DNA from: Euryarchaeota archaeon UBA58
GTDB taxonomy: Archaea; Thermoplasmatota; Poseidoniia; Poseidoniales; Thalassarchaeaceae
Assembly: GCA_002498525.1 (NCBI GenBank)
Contig: DAHR01000004.1
Span: 1-20,060, forward strand
Length of the DNA: 20,060 nucleotides
Direction of reading: 5' to 3'
The translations under genes were made by a program, and so were the position numbers. Under the pieces are notes generated by a model, which saw only the letters and a program-made list of their open reading frames with translations, was not told where the DNA came from and ran no database searches. Position 1 is the first letter of the stretch, and each line of letters begins with the position of its first letter. Positions 6,841-14,449 of this stretch are shown piece by piece.

Positions 6841-7482
6841 ATGGCCGATGACCCACTCGACGATTTTCTCGATGAAATCCCAACGCGCGCGCACCGATCA
6901 GCCCGAAGACTGGCTAAGACGGTGCGCGCAGCCTACCCTATCGGTGTGCCGGCCCTGATCATGAAATCGAGCACCGACAGGTTCGGAGCCGCCGCCGGTT
7001 ATTCCTTCCATCTGGGAACTCCAGACGCCAACCTGCGCCGCATCGCATCATGGCTGTTGACTGGCGGAGCCGCCAACCAAACTACTCTCCTCAAGCTGAC
7101 AAAGCGACTGTGGAAACGCCACGGCCGCGAGGATGTGGCGCTCGCAGCTCTGCTTCTGGCCAACCTGAATCACACCAAACTCAACACCGAACCATGGAGC
7201 CTACTAGCCTCATTGATTTCCAAAAAAGAGCCGGCTGAAGCCTTGCTCCTCAGCATTGAGGAACTGCTTCGCGCAGGGCGGGCGATGCCTTCCGAGGCGT
7301 TGCTAATCGAATGGTGTGATGGCAAGGTGATTCTCGGTCATCTTGCCCTCCTGACAATCCACGTTGGCACCACGAGGGGCGAGAGACTGAGCGAGGAGAT
7401 AGCCGCTGTGGTCGGCCGTGTGAGCGTTCCTCCGGGGGATTCATTGTTGGGTCGAATCAAAGCCAGATTGACCGCACCTTGA
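6841..7482 (+). CDS. uncharacterised helical protein, possibly HEAT-like
   Basis: I do not recognise this 213-residue protein with confidence. It begins with an acidic segment (MADDPLDDFLDEIPTR), continues with a basic helix (HRSARRLAKTVRAAYP), and then has repeated amphipathic helices such as LRRIASWLLTGG, LLKLTKRLWKRHGREDVALA and EALLLSIEELLRAGR. This is reminiscent of HEAT or AlkD-like (DNA alkylation repair) helical repeats, but no diagnostic residues were found. No signal peptide is evident. A GAGGTGAGG-like sequence lies just before the ATG. It is 21 bp after the TerB-like gene and overlaps the next small ORF in a TTGA, so co-expression is likely. Confidence 0.7.
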   Translation: MADDPLDDFLDEIPTRAHRSARRLAKTVRAAYPIGVPALIMKSSTDRFGAAAGYSFHLGTPDANLRRIASWLLTGGAANQTTLLKLTKRLWKRHGREDVALAALLLANLNHTKLNTEPWSLLASLISKKEPAEALLLSIEELLRAGRAMPSEALLIEWCDGKVILGHLALLTIHVGTTRGERLSEEIAAVVGRVSVPPGDSLLGRIKARLTAP

Positions 7483-7727
7483 GCCAAGTTCATGCGTCAC
7501 GAGTGCAGCCGCTGCCCGTGGCTGAAAGACTCCTGCCCTCTGACGACCCCGTCGCTGAACAGGTTCTCGAGTGGACGATTCAACGCGATTCACAAGACAT
7601 TCGCCAACTGATGCGCTGGCTGGAGAGAAGTGATGGGCGCAAGGATAGGATGACTCTGTTGGCGCGCGCGAATGACCTCATCGAGGAGATTAATCACGCC
7701 ATGCGGCGCCTCGATGAGTTGCGGTGA
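7479..7727 (+). CDS. small helical protein translationally coupled to the upstream gene
   Basis: An 82-residue ORF filling the otherwise empty gap between its neighbours. Its TTG start overlaps the TGA stop of the previous gene (TTGA at 7479-7482), and its own TGA is 4 bp before the mobA ATG. The sequence is charged and helical (QDIRQLMRWLERSDGRKDRM, then ARANDLIEEINHAMRRLDEL), compatible with a short coiled coil. A GTG at 7503 is an alternative start. I recognise no family. Support comes from the gap-filling position and coupling, not homology. Confidence 0.55.
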   Translation: MSQVHASRVQPLPVAERLLPSDDPVAEQVLEWTIQRDSQDIRQLMRWLERSDGRKDRMTLLARANDLIEEINHAMRRLDELR

Positions 7728-7731
7728 TCCG

Positions 7732-8295
7732 ATGCGCTCGTTGCTTCTGGCCGGTGGGCGCAGTCGACGCATGGGGCGTGACAAAGCACTGATCGAGATC
7801 GATGGCCAGAGCTGCATTGCAAGGGTGGCTTCTGCTCTGGCCGAAGCTGGTCTCGAGACGATTCGTATCGCTGTGTCGAGCCCTGAAGACATCGAGCACT
7901 ATGGCGAGACTCTGCCGGATGGGCTCGATGTCGAATGGGTATTGGATGCTTCACCTCATGCAGGCCCGATCGAGGCTCTCATCGAAGCCATCGAAGACCC
8001 GATGAGTCAAGATCTCGAGACTCTGCAACTCGCACCGGTCGATGTGCCTTGGGTGACCCCTGAGATGTTCAGCGCGCTGTCCGGCGCGCTGGCTGAGGAA
8101 GATGCCCTCGCGGTGCCTACTGATGGAGAGCGAATGCACCCCCTGCTCGCTCTGATTCGACCAAGCGTCGTCGGGCAGGCGATAAACCAAGACCGCCGTC
8201 CTCTGCACGTACAATTCACACAGATGCAACACTCGCTTCTGCTAGAGGATAGGGCGATTCTTCGCAATCTCAACAGACCCGCCGACTTAGACTGA
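7732..8295 (+). CDS. mobA: MobA-like molybdenum cofactor guanylyltransferase
   Basis: A 187-residue nucleotidyltransferase that probably transfers GMP from GTP to molybdopterin-Mo. The N-terminal nucleotide-binding signature RSLLLAGGRSRRMGRDKAL (2-20) is the MobA family motif, with the glycine loop and K18. The acidic LAPVDVPWV segment corresponds to the metal-binding Asp region, HPLLALI to the conserved His/Pro loop, and RNLNRPADLD at the C-terminus to the family's NLNTPxDL ending. The frame is open from 7672, but family alignment starts at ATG 7732, 4 bp after the preceding ORF. Its 3' end overlaps the converging purN gene by 9 bp. A related sugar- or cobamide-type nucleotidyltransferase is a less likely alternative. 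Confidence 0.88.
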   Translation: MRSLLLAGGRSRRMGRDKALIEIDGQSCIARVASALAEAGLETIRIAVSSPEDIEHYGETLPDGLDVEWVLDASPHAGPIEALIEAIEDPMSQDLETLQLAPVDVPWVTPEMFSALSGALAEEDALAVPTDGERMHPLLALIRPSVVGQAINQDRRPLHVQFTQMQHSLLLEDRAILRNLNRPADLD

Positions 8296-8919
8296 GAATG
8301 CGCCTGCTGCGAGCTGGTCCAGAACTTCTGGATAGAGGATTTGCTCGACCTTCTTGACGCGTTCCTGCAAGTCTTCTTCACTATCTCCGTCCAAAACAGG
8401 GACCTCCTCGGCTGCCAGAATATACCCACTGTCCACGCCTTCGTTGACGAGGTGAACGGTACAGCCCGAGACCTTCGCTCCATCTGCCAGAGCGTCACGG
8501 TGCGCATGGGCGCCTGGGTACTTCGGCAGCAGCGAGGGGTGGATGTTGACCAGCCGTCCTTTCCAGCGCTTGACGAAGGACGGTGTCAGAATTCGCATGT
8601 AGCCAGAAAGGACGACGCATTCGATTTCTGCAGCCTCCAATTCGGCGAGCACCAACGCCTCATGAGCGAGCCGTTGCTCAACCTTGTCGGAGACATTTGG
8701 CAATGAAATCGTCTTGCTCGGAATACCTAGCCCACGGCCATGCTCCAAACCGCCCGCATCCCCATCCGCCACAACCAGCACCGTTCGATGAAGGCGGGCC
8801 GCGACCTCCTGATGAGTCAGCAGCGCGGCGAGTCCCGAGCCGCCGCCAGAAATCAACACTGCGAGCCGGAGCGGGTCATCGACAGTGCCGACGCGCGGCA
8901 GCACGTAGCCCCCTTCCAT
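8287..8919 (-). CDS. purN: phosphoribosylglycinamide formyltransferase
   Basis: A 210-residue GAR transformylase, which uses 10-formyl-THF to formylate GAR in purine synthesis. The catalytic set is visible: N125 and H127 in NIHPSLLPKYPGAHAHR and D163 in VDSGYIL. LSGYMRILTP (104-113) and GDSEEDLQERV (178-188) are also standard. In the N-terminal loop VLISGGGSGLAA (21-32), the usual GSN is GSG, so the residue expected to bind the GAR phosphate differs. Start: ATG 8919 gives a 17-residue lead before the core strand. A GTG at 8970 is in frame, but its extension has no expected homology. The gene converges on mobA with a 9-bp overlap. It shares an AT-rich upstream region with the divergent DUF454 gene. 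Confidence 0.92.
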   Translation of the reverse strand: MEGGYVLPRVGTVDDPLRLAVLISGGGSGLAALLTHQEVAARLHRTVLVVADGDAGGLEHGRGLGIPSKTISLPNVSDKVEQRLAHEALVLAELEAAEIECVVLSGYMRILTPSFVKRWKGRLVNIHPSLLPKYPGAHAHRDALADGAKVSGCTVHLVNEGVDSGYILAAEEVPVLDGDSEEDLQERVKKVEQILYPEVLDQLAAGAFSV

Positions 8920-8984
8920 GCCTCGGCGTGACCAAACTTCGGCTTGAGAATTGGGGCGTGAGCAACACACGGCCCTCGCCTCTC

Positions 8985-8992
8985 ATTTTATC
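8985..8992 (+). promoter_or_regulatory. candidate box A (TATA) for the DUF454 gene
   Basis: ATTTTATC is the only strongly AT-rich patch in the purN/DUF454 spacer. Its centre lies about 28 nt before the GTG at 9017, as expected for a leaderless archaeal transcript. Read on the minus strand (GATAAAAT), it could also serve purN, with initiation near 8963. The assignment is by spacing only. Confidence 0.45.
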
Positions 8993-9016
8993 ACCCAATG
9001 TCGGTGCCAGTAAGAT

Positions 9017-9454
9017 GTGGAACATCTAGAGACGGTCGATGATGTGATTGAGCATTACGCTCGAAAAACAACACCCATGCGACGCCGAATCTATGTCGCG
9101 ATCGGCTCACTCTTCGTAGGCTGTGCCTTCATCGGAATCTTCGTACCCGGCTGGCCAACGGTATCGTGGATGGTTCCAGCAGCCTATCTCTTCAGCCTCT
9201 CTGATGAGGCTTTCTTCCGCTGGACGCTGACAAACCGTTTCGTCGGAGCCAAGGTCTTCGATTACTATGCGGCGGGCAAGACCCTGCCCCGGCACGCCAA
9301 GAGGGGAATCATCGCTTTCATCACCATCATGTCGGCGATTTCGATTCACATCACAACCCTTGCGGGAGACCCGGGATATGGGCAGGTTACCATCGCAATC
9401 GTCTGGGCAATCGGTGTCTGGTGGCTTGCGAAAAGAGTGCCTACGCGGGCTTGA
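9017..9454 (+). CDS. DUF454 (YbaN-like) small integral membrane protein
   Basis: A 145-residue membrane protein of the DUF454 family, of unknown biochemical function. Residues 25-45 (IYVAIGSLFVGCAFIGIFVPG) and the following WPTVSWMVPAAYLFSLS give the family hallmark G-x-(I/L)-F-(V/L)-P-G-x-P-T and a second membrane helix. Two more helices near the C-terminus are IIAFITIMSAISIHI and VTIAIVWAIGVWWL. Segment NRFVGAKVFDYYAAGKTLPRHAKRG matches the conserved cytosolic loop. The start is a GTG at 9017 supported by an AT-rich box at -28; an ATG at 9077 would remove the first 20 residues but keep the domain. It is transcribed divergently from purN and converges on purH. Confidence 0.85.
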   Translation: MEHLETVDDVIEHYARKTTPMRRRIYVAIGSLFVGCAFIGIFVPGWPTVSWMVPAAYLFSLSDEAFFRWTLTNRFVGAKVFDYYAAGKTLPRHAKRGIIAFITIMSAISIHITTLAGDPGYGQVTIAIVWAIGVWWLAKRVPTRA

Positions 9455-9658
9455 ATTCACAGCCGACGTAGAGTGGTGGTGGATTATCGCCCTCGCAATC
9501 GTAAGTCGGCCCGTTTGGGGCTTCCTCTAGGCAGCCTGCTGCGGGGCTAGAAGGAGAAGTAAGAGAATGCAGACAGCGCCCATTCGCACATTGCTCGTGC
9601 TGGGCAATTCACGATTCAATGATTCGTCATTCGGAGTGACTGCACTTCGCACTCTCGC
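9455..9658. other. convergent intergenic region, DUF454 / purH
   Basis: These 204 bases separate two converging genes. A GCCC-GTTTG-GGGC dyad at 9509-9521, followed by TTCCTCT, could help end DUF454 transcripts. A short frame at 9475-9530 reads EWWWIIALAIV and looks membrane-like but lacks a start. A GGAGAAGTAAGAGAATG stretch at 9551-9567 looks like a ribosome site plus ATG, but no substantial ORF follows. I assign no gene. Confidence 0.4.
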
Positions 9659-11257
9659 TCAATGGAGGAAGAGACGCTGGCCGGTGAAGAGCATCGCCAT
9701 GCCGTTCTCGTCTGCGGCGTCGATGCATTCCTGATCGCGCATCGAGCCTCCCGGTTGAACCACCGTTGCCACACCGATCTCGTGCGCGGCATCGATGCCA
9801 TCACGGAATGGGAAGAAGGCGTCTGAGACCATCATCGAGCCCCGTGCTCGGCCGCCGGCGCGGCGAGCAGCGATGTGAACCGCCTCGACGCGACTGGTCT
9901 GGCCAGGACCGACCCCAACAGTCGCGAAGCCGCTCTCGGTCTGAGCCACGAGAACGATTGAATTTGATTTGACTTCTGACAGAACGGTTGAGCCGAAGCG
10001 CGCGAGGGCGACCAAATCAGGGCTTGTAGTCACCTTCGTGACGCAGCGAACAGCCGACCAGTCAACGCTTGGTGGGCCTTGGACTTGGGCTACCCAACCA
10101 CCGTCGAGTTGTCTGATTCGAACCTCATCAACACGTGGTTCGAAATCCGCCAGAGTCAACATACGTCGGTTCTTTTTCTCGGACAACAAAGCAAGCGCCT
10201 CGGGCTCGTAACCAGGGGCGATTATGCATTCGAGAAAATGTCCACCGATTGCTTCGGCCGTCGCTATTCCGACAACCTCGGTAAAGGCGATTACACAACC
10301 GAAAGCTGACTCAGCATCGCTCGCAAGAGCATTCTGCCAAGCACCGACCTGGGTTGCGTCAACTGCTGCCCCGCAAGGATTCGTGTGCTTGATGATGACA
10401 CAACCATGGCGGCGCGCGTCCTCGACGTCGCAAAGCAATCCACGCGCGATTCGAAGCGCCCCATCGAGGTCGAGATAATTGTTGAATGACAATTCCTTGC
10501 CACCGTGTTGAATAGCCGCCGCCAGCCCTTTCGGGCCGTTTGCAGAAGCGGAATCAGCAGCGTAGAAGGCGGCCGGCTGATGCGGATTCTCGCCATAACG
10601 CAAGCTGACGCCCACCTCGCTCGCAACGTGGATGCGGCTCGGCACATCAGGGCTGTTGAACCGTGCTTCCAACTCGCTCGAAACCGCCGCATCATAAGCC
10701 GCAGTGCGCTGAAATGCCTCCAAAGCAAGTTGTTTTCGAGCCCCTAATTCAACTCCTGAAGGAGCGCCACCAGCACCGCCCAGAGCCGCCAGAACGCCCT
10801 CATATTGCCCAGGTGAAGTCACCACCAAGACGTCCTTGTGATTCTTCGCAGCACTGCGAATCATCGTCGGCCCGCCGATGTCGATCATCTCGATCAATTC
10901 TGCGTCTGAAACCGGCGGTCGCCTGGCAGCAACCGCCTCGAATGGATAGAGATTGACGCAGACGAGATCGATAGTCCCATAGCCCAGTTCGGCGAGAGTT
11001 TCCATGTCGTCCTGACGGTCGCGACGGACCAGAATTCCACCGTGAACGGCGGGATGCAGCGTTTTCACCCGTCCGTCGAAACACTCCGGATGACCGGTGG
11101 CCTCACTGACATCGATGACCGGCAATCCGGCCTCAGCCAGAACGCGAGAGGTCCCGCCAGTCGAGAGCAATTGCCAGCCTAGGTCGTGCAGTGCCTGTCC
11201 GAGTTCGACGATTCCGTCTTTTTGGAAGACGCTGAGAAGAGCACGGGGGGTTGCCAT
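9659..11257 (-). CDS. purH: bifunctional AICAR transformylase / IMP cyclohydrolase
   Basis: A 532-residue full-length PurH that performs the last two steps of IMP synthesis. The N-terminal IMP cyclohydrolase domain (1 to about 200) shows LSTGGTSRVLAEAG (31-44), FDGRVKTLHPAVHGGIL (60-76), VNLYPFE (101-107) and IDIGGPTMIRSAAKN (126-140). The C-terminal transformylase domain shows SLRYGENPHQPAAFY (218-232), ELSFNNYLDLDGALRI (255-270), the active-site pair K290-H291 in KHTNPCGAA, DAESAFG (314-320), VGPGQTSRVEAVHIA and SDAFFPFRDGID. The start at ATG 11257 (MATPRALLSVFQKDG) is where homology begins; the frame is open to a GTG at 11335, and an ATG at 11269 is also possible. It lies 70 bp after the thermosome gene on the same strand. 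Confidence 0.96.
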   Translation of the reverse strand: MATPRALLSVFQKDGIVELGQALHDLGWQLLSTGGTSRVLAEAGLPVIDVSEATGHPECFDGRVKTLHPAVHGGILVRRDRQDDMETLAELGYGTIDLVCVNLYPFEAVAARRPPVSDAELIEMIDIGGPTMIRSAAKNHKDVLVVTSPGQYEGVLAALGGAGGAPSGVELGARKQLALEAFQRTAAYDAAVSSELEARFNSPDVPSRIHVASEVGVSLRYGENPHQPAAFYAADSASANGPKGLAAAIQHGGKELSFNNYLDLDGALRIARGLLCDVEDARRHGCVIIKHTNPCGAAVDATQVGAWQNALASDAESAFGCVIAFTEVVGIATAEAIGGHFLECIIAPGYEPEALALLSEKKNRRMLTLADFEPRVDEVRIRQLDGGWVAQVQGPPSVDWSAVRCVTKVTTSPDLVALARFGSTVLSEVKSNSIVLVAQTESGFATVGVGPGQTSRVEAVHIAARRAGGRARGSMMVSDAFFPFRDGIDAAHEIGVATVVQPGGSMRDQECIDAADENGMAMLFTGQRLFLH

Positions 11258-11327
11258 CGGTGATACCATCCCAAAGGGATGACCCTGCGTAGACAATCGG
11301 GACTTGAAGAGTTCGTGAGCGAGATTC

Positions 11328-12902
11328 TCAGTCACCGCGCGCGCTGATGACCTGGTCGATTCGCAGCATGCTCATCGCAGTCACAACCGCTGATTCCAAT
11401 CCCTCTTCGATAACCGCTCTGGGATGCCACACGCCATTCACTTCGCCGACTTCGCCGCCTACCAGCACACCGTGGATCCCTGCTTCTTCGTTGACCGCGG
11501 CAGCGCGCATCTCGAGCACAGCGTCAAGCGAGTCTTTGCCTGAGTTTTCCGCGAGTGTAGCAGGGATCGTCTCCATGGCACGCGCAAAGGCATCCATTCC
11601 TAGGCGAGCGCGGCCGGATTCGGCTTCGCTGGCGCGTCTGACTGCGTGGGCTATGCGTGCATGGGTCGCGCCTGCACCGGGGAGCAATTCACCTGTTTCG
11701 AGAGCTATTGAGGTTGCGCGGAGCGCGTCGTGGAGACCGCGGATGATCTCTTCTGTCGCCGTCTCACCAGAGCCGCCGACCGCGATGGTTACGACGCTTG
11801 GATCGATACAATCGTCGATGGTGATGATGTCCTCGACTTGGTCACTCGATTGACGACGCTCCCAGTGAACACTGCCGGCGAGGCCGAGGTCATCGGCTCC
11901 AATATCAAGAATTGAGTCGACGATTGTCGCGCCGGTCGCTTCTGCGGCATTGTGAAGTTCTGATTCGTCGAGTTCACCGACCGCGAGGATCCCTTCATCG
12001 GTCAATCTATGCAGAATGTCGCGGTCAATCTCGCCGCCGCACAGAATCAGCTTGGCGCCACTCTCGATAAGTGCGGCGGCCAGCGCCTTCTTGCGCTCTT
12101 TCTCAGCGCTGATGAAGCCGTCCATCTGGTCGGCTGAAGTTATCTGAATCTCAGCGCTGCGAGTCATTTTTCGGATTTTCAAATCGCCACCGATGACTGC
12201 GGTCGGCGCCTCCTTCAAGTCGTTGGGAAGCGTGTCCATCAGCACTCGGCGCTGCACCACGATTCCGCGTACTAAACGGCTGTCGCGCAATCCGCCAGAG
12301 CCAATCTTGTACATCGCCACATGCTCAGCGCTCGGATTCTCGACATTCGCTTTGAGCGCTGAAAGAGCATCTGCCACCAAGGGCGCGAACAAATCAATCG
12401 CCGCCTCAGCGCCCTTGCCTGTCAAAGCAGTATACACGACGCCGAGTAGCCGCTCGTCGTCGATGCTGACCGTATCATCATCCATCTGTTGCCGCGCCGC
12501 ATCCAGGGCGGTTCGATACCCCTCAATCAGAGTCAGAGGGTGGAGTCCTTTGGAGAGTAGATTGTTGGCTTCTTCAAGCAGAGCCCCGCAGAGCAACATC
12601 GTCGTCGTGACCCCGTCGCCGCACGCCTCTTCCTGCGAATTTCCCATCGAAACCATCATTTTCGCAGCTGGATGCCTGACCATCAACTCCGCCACGATCT
12701 TCGCCCCATCGTTGGTCACCGCCGTTGAGCCGTCGGTTTTGTAGAGCATTTTGTCAAGGCCCCGTGGGCCGTAAGTGGGCTTCAGCAGACTGGAGAAGAC
12801 TCTTGCCGCGGCGATGAGTTTCTCTTGCACCGCAGTGCCGCTGGTGATGGTGGTCGAATCGCTGACGACCACGACCGGTGGCTTGGCTGCATCCTCACTC
12901 AT
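11328..12902 (-). CDS. thermosome subunit (group II chaperonin), divergent
   Basis: A 524-residue CCT/thermosome-type ATP-driven protein-folding chaperonin subunit. ATP-site elements are present: YGPRGLDKM (44-52), NDGAKIV (64-70), HPAAKMMV (77-84) and GDGVTTTMLL (95-104, normally GDGTTTAVV). Later, GLHDALRATSIA keeps the catalytic Asp of the HDAL motif, GAGATHARIAHAVR replaces the usual GGGA-x-E, and IPATLAENSGKDSLDAVLEMR and MLRIDQVISAR are typical C-terminal motifs. The C-terminus ends at RGD, without the Gly/Met-rich tail common in thermosomes. Substitutions at several normally fixed sites suggest a specialised paralogue that probably still hydrolyses ATP. The start is the ATG at 12902 (MSEDAAKPP); an extension to 12929 is possible. 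A perfect 7-bp dyad sits 39 nt upstream. Confidence 0.93.
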   Translation of the reverse strand: MSEDAAKPPVVVVSDSTTITSGTAVQEKLIAAARVFSSLLKPTYGPRGLDKMLYKTDGSTAVTNDGAKIVAELMVRHPAAKMMVSMGNSQEEACGDGVTTTMLLCGALLEEANNLLSKGLHPLTLIEGYRTALDAARQQMDDDTVSIDDERLLGVVYTALTGKGAEAAIDLFAPLVADALSALKANVENPSAEHVAMYKIGSGGLRDSRLVRGIVVQRRVLMDTLPNDLKEAPTAVIGGDLKIRKMTRSAEIQITSADQMDGFISAEKERKKALAAALIESGAKLILCGGEIDRDILHRLTDEGILAVGELDESELHNAAEATGATIVDSILDIGADDLGLAGSVHWERRQSSDQVEDIITIDDCIDPSVVTIAVGGSGETATEEIIRGLHDALRATSIALETGELLPGAGATHARIAHAVRRASEAESGRARLGMDAFARAMETIPATLAENSGKDSLDAVLEMRAAAVNEEAGIHGVLVGGEVGEVNGVWHPRAVIEEGLESAVVTAMSMLRIDQVISARGD

Positions 12903-12940
12903 CGAAGCCGCCGACCCTCGACTCCGCAATGAACCCTACG

Positions 12941-12957
12941 AGCCCTCTATGAGGGCT
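12941..12957 (-). repeat. perfect inverted repeat, 7-bp stem with 3-nt loop, ahead of the thermosome gene
   Basis: AGCCCTC, TAT, GAGGGCT form a perfect 7-bp stem. It lies 39 nt before the thermosome ATG and 57 nt after the stop of the PINA-like gene. No T-tract follows it on the minus strand. It resembles the dyads at 4837-4855 and 6115-6127, which have the same 3-nt loop. Confidence 0.65.
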
Positions 12958-13013
12958 GATTTGCTTGTGGTATTCGATTGATGGAGCAAAGAAAGAGGAA
13001 TTTGAAGTTCGGA

Positions 13014-14393
13014 TCAACGCCGTCCTCGGCCGCCTCTTTTGCCGCCTTTACCGTGACCTTTGCGCTTGCCGCCGCTGTGTTCCCATTGGCGGCCGGAACG
13101 TGAGCGCCACTCGTCTGAATCGCCGCCGCCCCACGAATCGCGCTCGACCTTCTTGCGAAGCGCTCGGGGTAATTCGGTGACCGATTTGACATTGAGTTTG
13201 ATGCCGCCGACGTCTTTCTCGAGTGAGCGAATCGCAGCTCCTCCTGGACCTACCATGGCGCCGATCGCTGAGTCGTCGACGAAGATATCGGCGCTTGCGT
13301 CGGTCAGAAACTTCACGTGGAGGATCGAAATACCGGTCAGTCGCGTCGCTTCGCGCTTGAGTTCCTCACCCGCCATACGCCAAGCCGGGCTACCACCCTC
13401 TCCGGCCTTGCCGCTGACTGGGACGACTGCGATCTCGGAGCCGAAAGCGAACATCTCGTGGGTCAGCTCGCCGCTCGGGAAGCGCTTGATCTCGATAACA
13501 GGGCGGCTCAAATCCGACTCCATTCCGGTCGGCGCACGAACCACCATCTTCAGTTCTAGAACCTCGTGGACCTTGCCTTTCTCGATGTGGATCACGGTGT
13601 CGAGCACTTGTGATATCAACCCCAATTCGACCTTGCCGACGAGGCGTTGAATGGCTTCCAGTGCGCTGTTCGCGTGGGTCACGCCGAGCAGGCCGACGCC
13701 CGCCAATCGGACGTCGCCGAAAATCTCGAAATCTCGCGCTCGGCGAACCTCGTCAAAGATTACGAAATCCGGCCTGACGAGGAAAATCACTTCTGCTGTC
13801 TTCTCCAGATCACCCTCGAGCGGCGCGTATTGAGTGACTCGCTGAGGAACCTGAAGATCTCTGGGGGCTTCCATCGTCTTGACCATGGCGCCAATATCCT
13901 CGTCGAGATATCCAGCGATCGCCTGAGCGAAGGTGGTCTTGCCTGAACCGGGTTTGCCGACAACGAAAACACCTCTGTGATGGTCTGACAGCCTGCGAAT
14001 CAACTCGTCCTGCAAATCATAATCACTGATTTTCAGATGTGCCACCGGACGCACCACGGTGATTTCCCAAGCGTCCGAGAACGGCGGCCATGCGCAGGTG
14101 ATGCGCAGGTCGCCGATCTGTAGAATCTTACAGCCCTCGCGGTCCATCTCAACGAAGCAATCCGAACGTGCGTCGTGCTGTTCGATTATCATCGACAACT
14201 CATCGGCCAAGCCCGCCAAAGCGGGCTTGTCCCAAACATCAGCATCCAACTCTTTGAGGGTCAATTTAGAGATATGTCCGGCCTTGACACGAGGCGGGCA
14301 TTCCGCCTTCAGAAACACCGTCGAGACTGTCTCATCAGCCAACAATTCCTCCAACTCCTCGGGCAGAGGAGGATGGTCTCCGAAGGTCGCCAT
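13014..14393 (-). CDS. PINA-like KH-domain ATPase lacking the N-terminal PIN domain
   Basis: A 459-residue archaeal ATPase of the PINA (PIN-domain ATPase) group, whose characterised members are hexameric and act on branched DNA. Seen: a family-typical entry VFLKAECPPRVKAG (27-40); PPFSDAWEITVVRPV (103-117); Walker A GKPGSGKTT (146-154); KTMEAPRDLQV (172-182); Walker B FVIFDEVRR (210-218); RLAGVGLLGVTHA (229-241); VELGLISQVLDTVI (255-268). A KH domain with a G-P-G-G loop lies at about 366-405 (IGAMVGPGGAAIRSLE), and an Arg/Gly/Lys-rich tail (440-459) suggests nucleic-acid binding. Canonical members have an N-terminal PIN domain of about 150 residues. Here only a short lead precedes the ATPase core, and the frame upstream of ATG 14393, although open to 14705, reads as non-protein-like sequence overlapping another gene. 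Confidence 0.9.
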   Translation of the reverse strand: MATFGDHPPLPEELEELLADETVSTVFLKAECPPRVKAGHISKLTLKELDADVWDKPALAGLADELSMIIEQHDARSDCFVEMDREGCKILQIGDLRITCAWPPFSDAWEITVVRPVAHLKISDYDLQDELIRRLSDHHRGVFVVGKPGSGKTTFAQAIAGYLDEDIGAMVKTMEAPRDLQVPQRVTQYAPLEGDLEKTAEVIFLVRPDFVIFDEVRRARDFEIFGDVRLAGVGLLGVTHANSALEAIQRLVGKVELGLISQVLDTVIHIEKGKVHEVLELKMVVRAPTGMESDLSRPVIEIKRFPSGELTHEMFAFGSEIAVVPVSGKAGEGGSPAWRMAGEELKREATRLTGISILHVKFLTDASADIFVDDSAIGAMVGPGGAAIRSLEKDVGGIKLNVKSVTELPRALRKKVERDSWGGGDSDEWRSRSGRQWEHSGGKRKGHGKGGKRGGRGRR

Positions 14394-14449
14394 GGCGGGA
14401 GCGGCGCGCCTTTGCCTTTCACGGTTGGGGGATTGAACACAGAACTTGT

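Noticed and set aside
9475..9530. Short membrane-like peptide EWWWIIALAIV after the DUF454 gene
   Set aside because: It lacks a start codon with a ribosome site, is in a different frame from the DUF454 gene, and that gene already has a normal C-terminus.
11258..11335. GTG start of purH at 11335 overlapping the thermosome stop
   Set aside because: The 26 added residues do not match PurH N-termini; the family sequence begins at ATG 11257.
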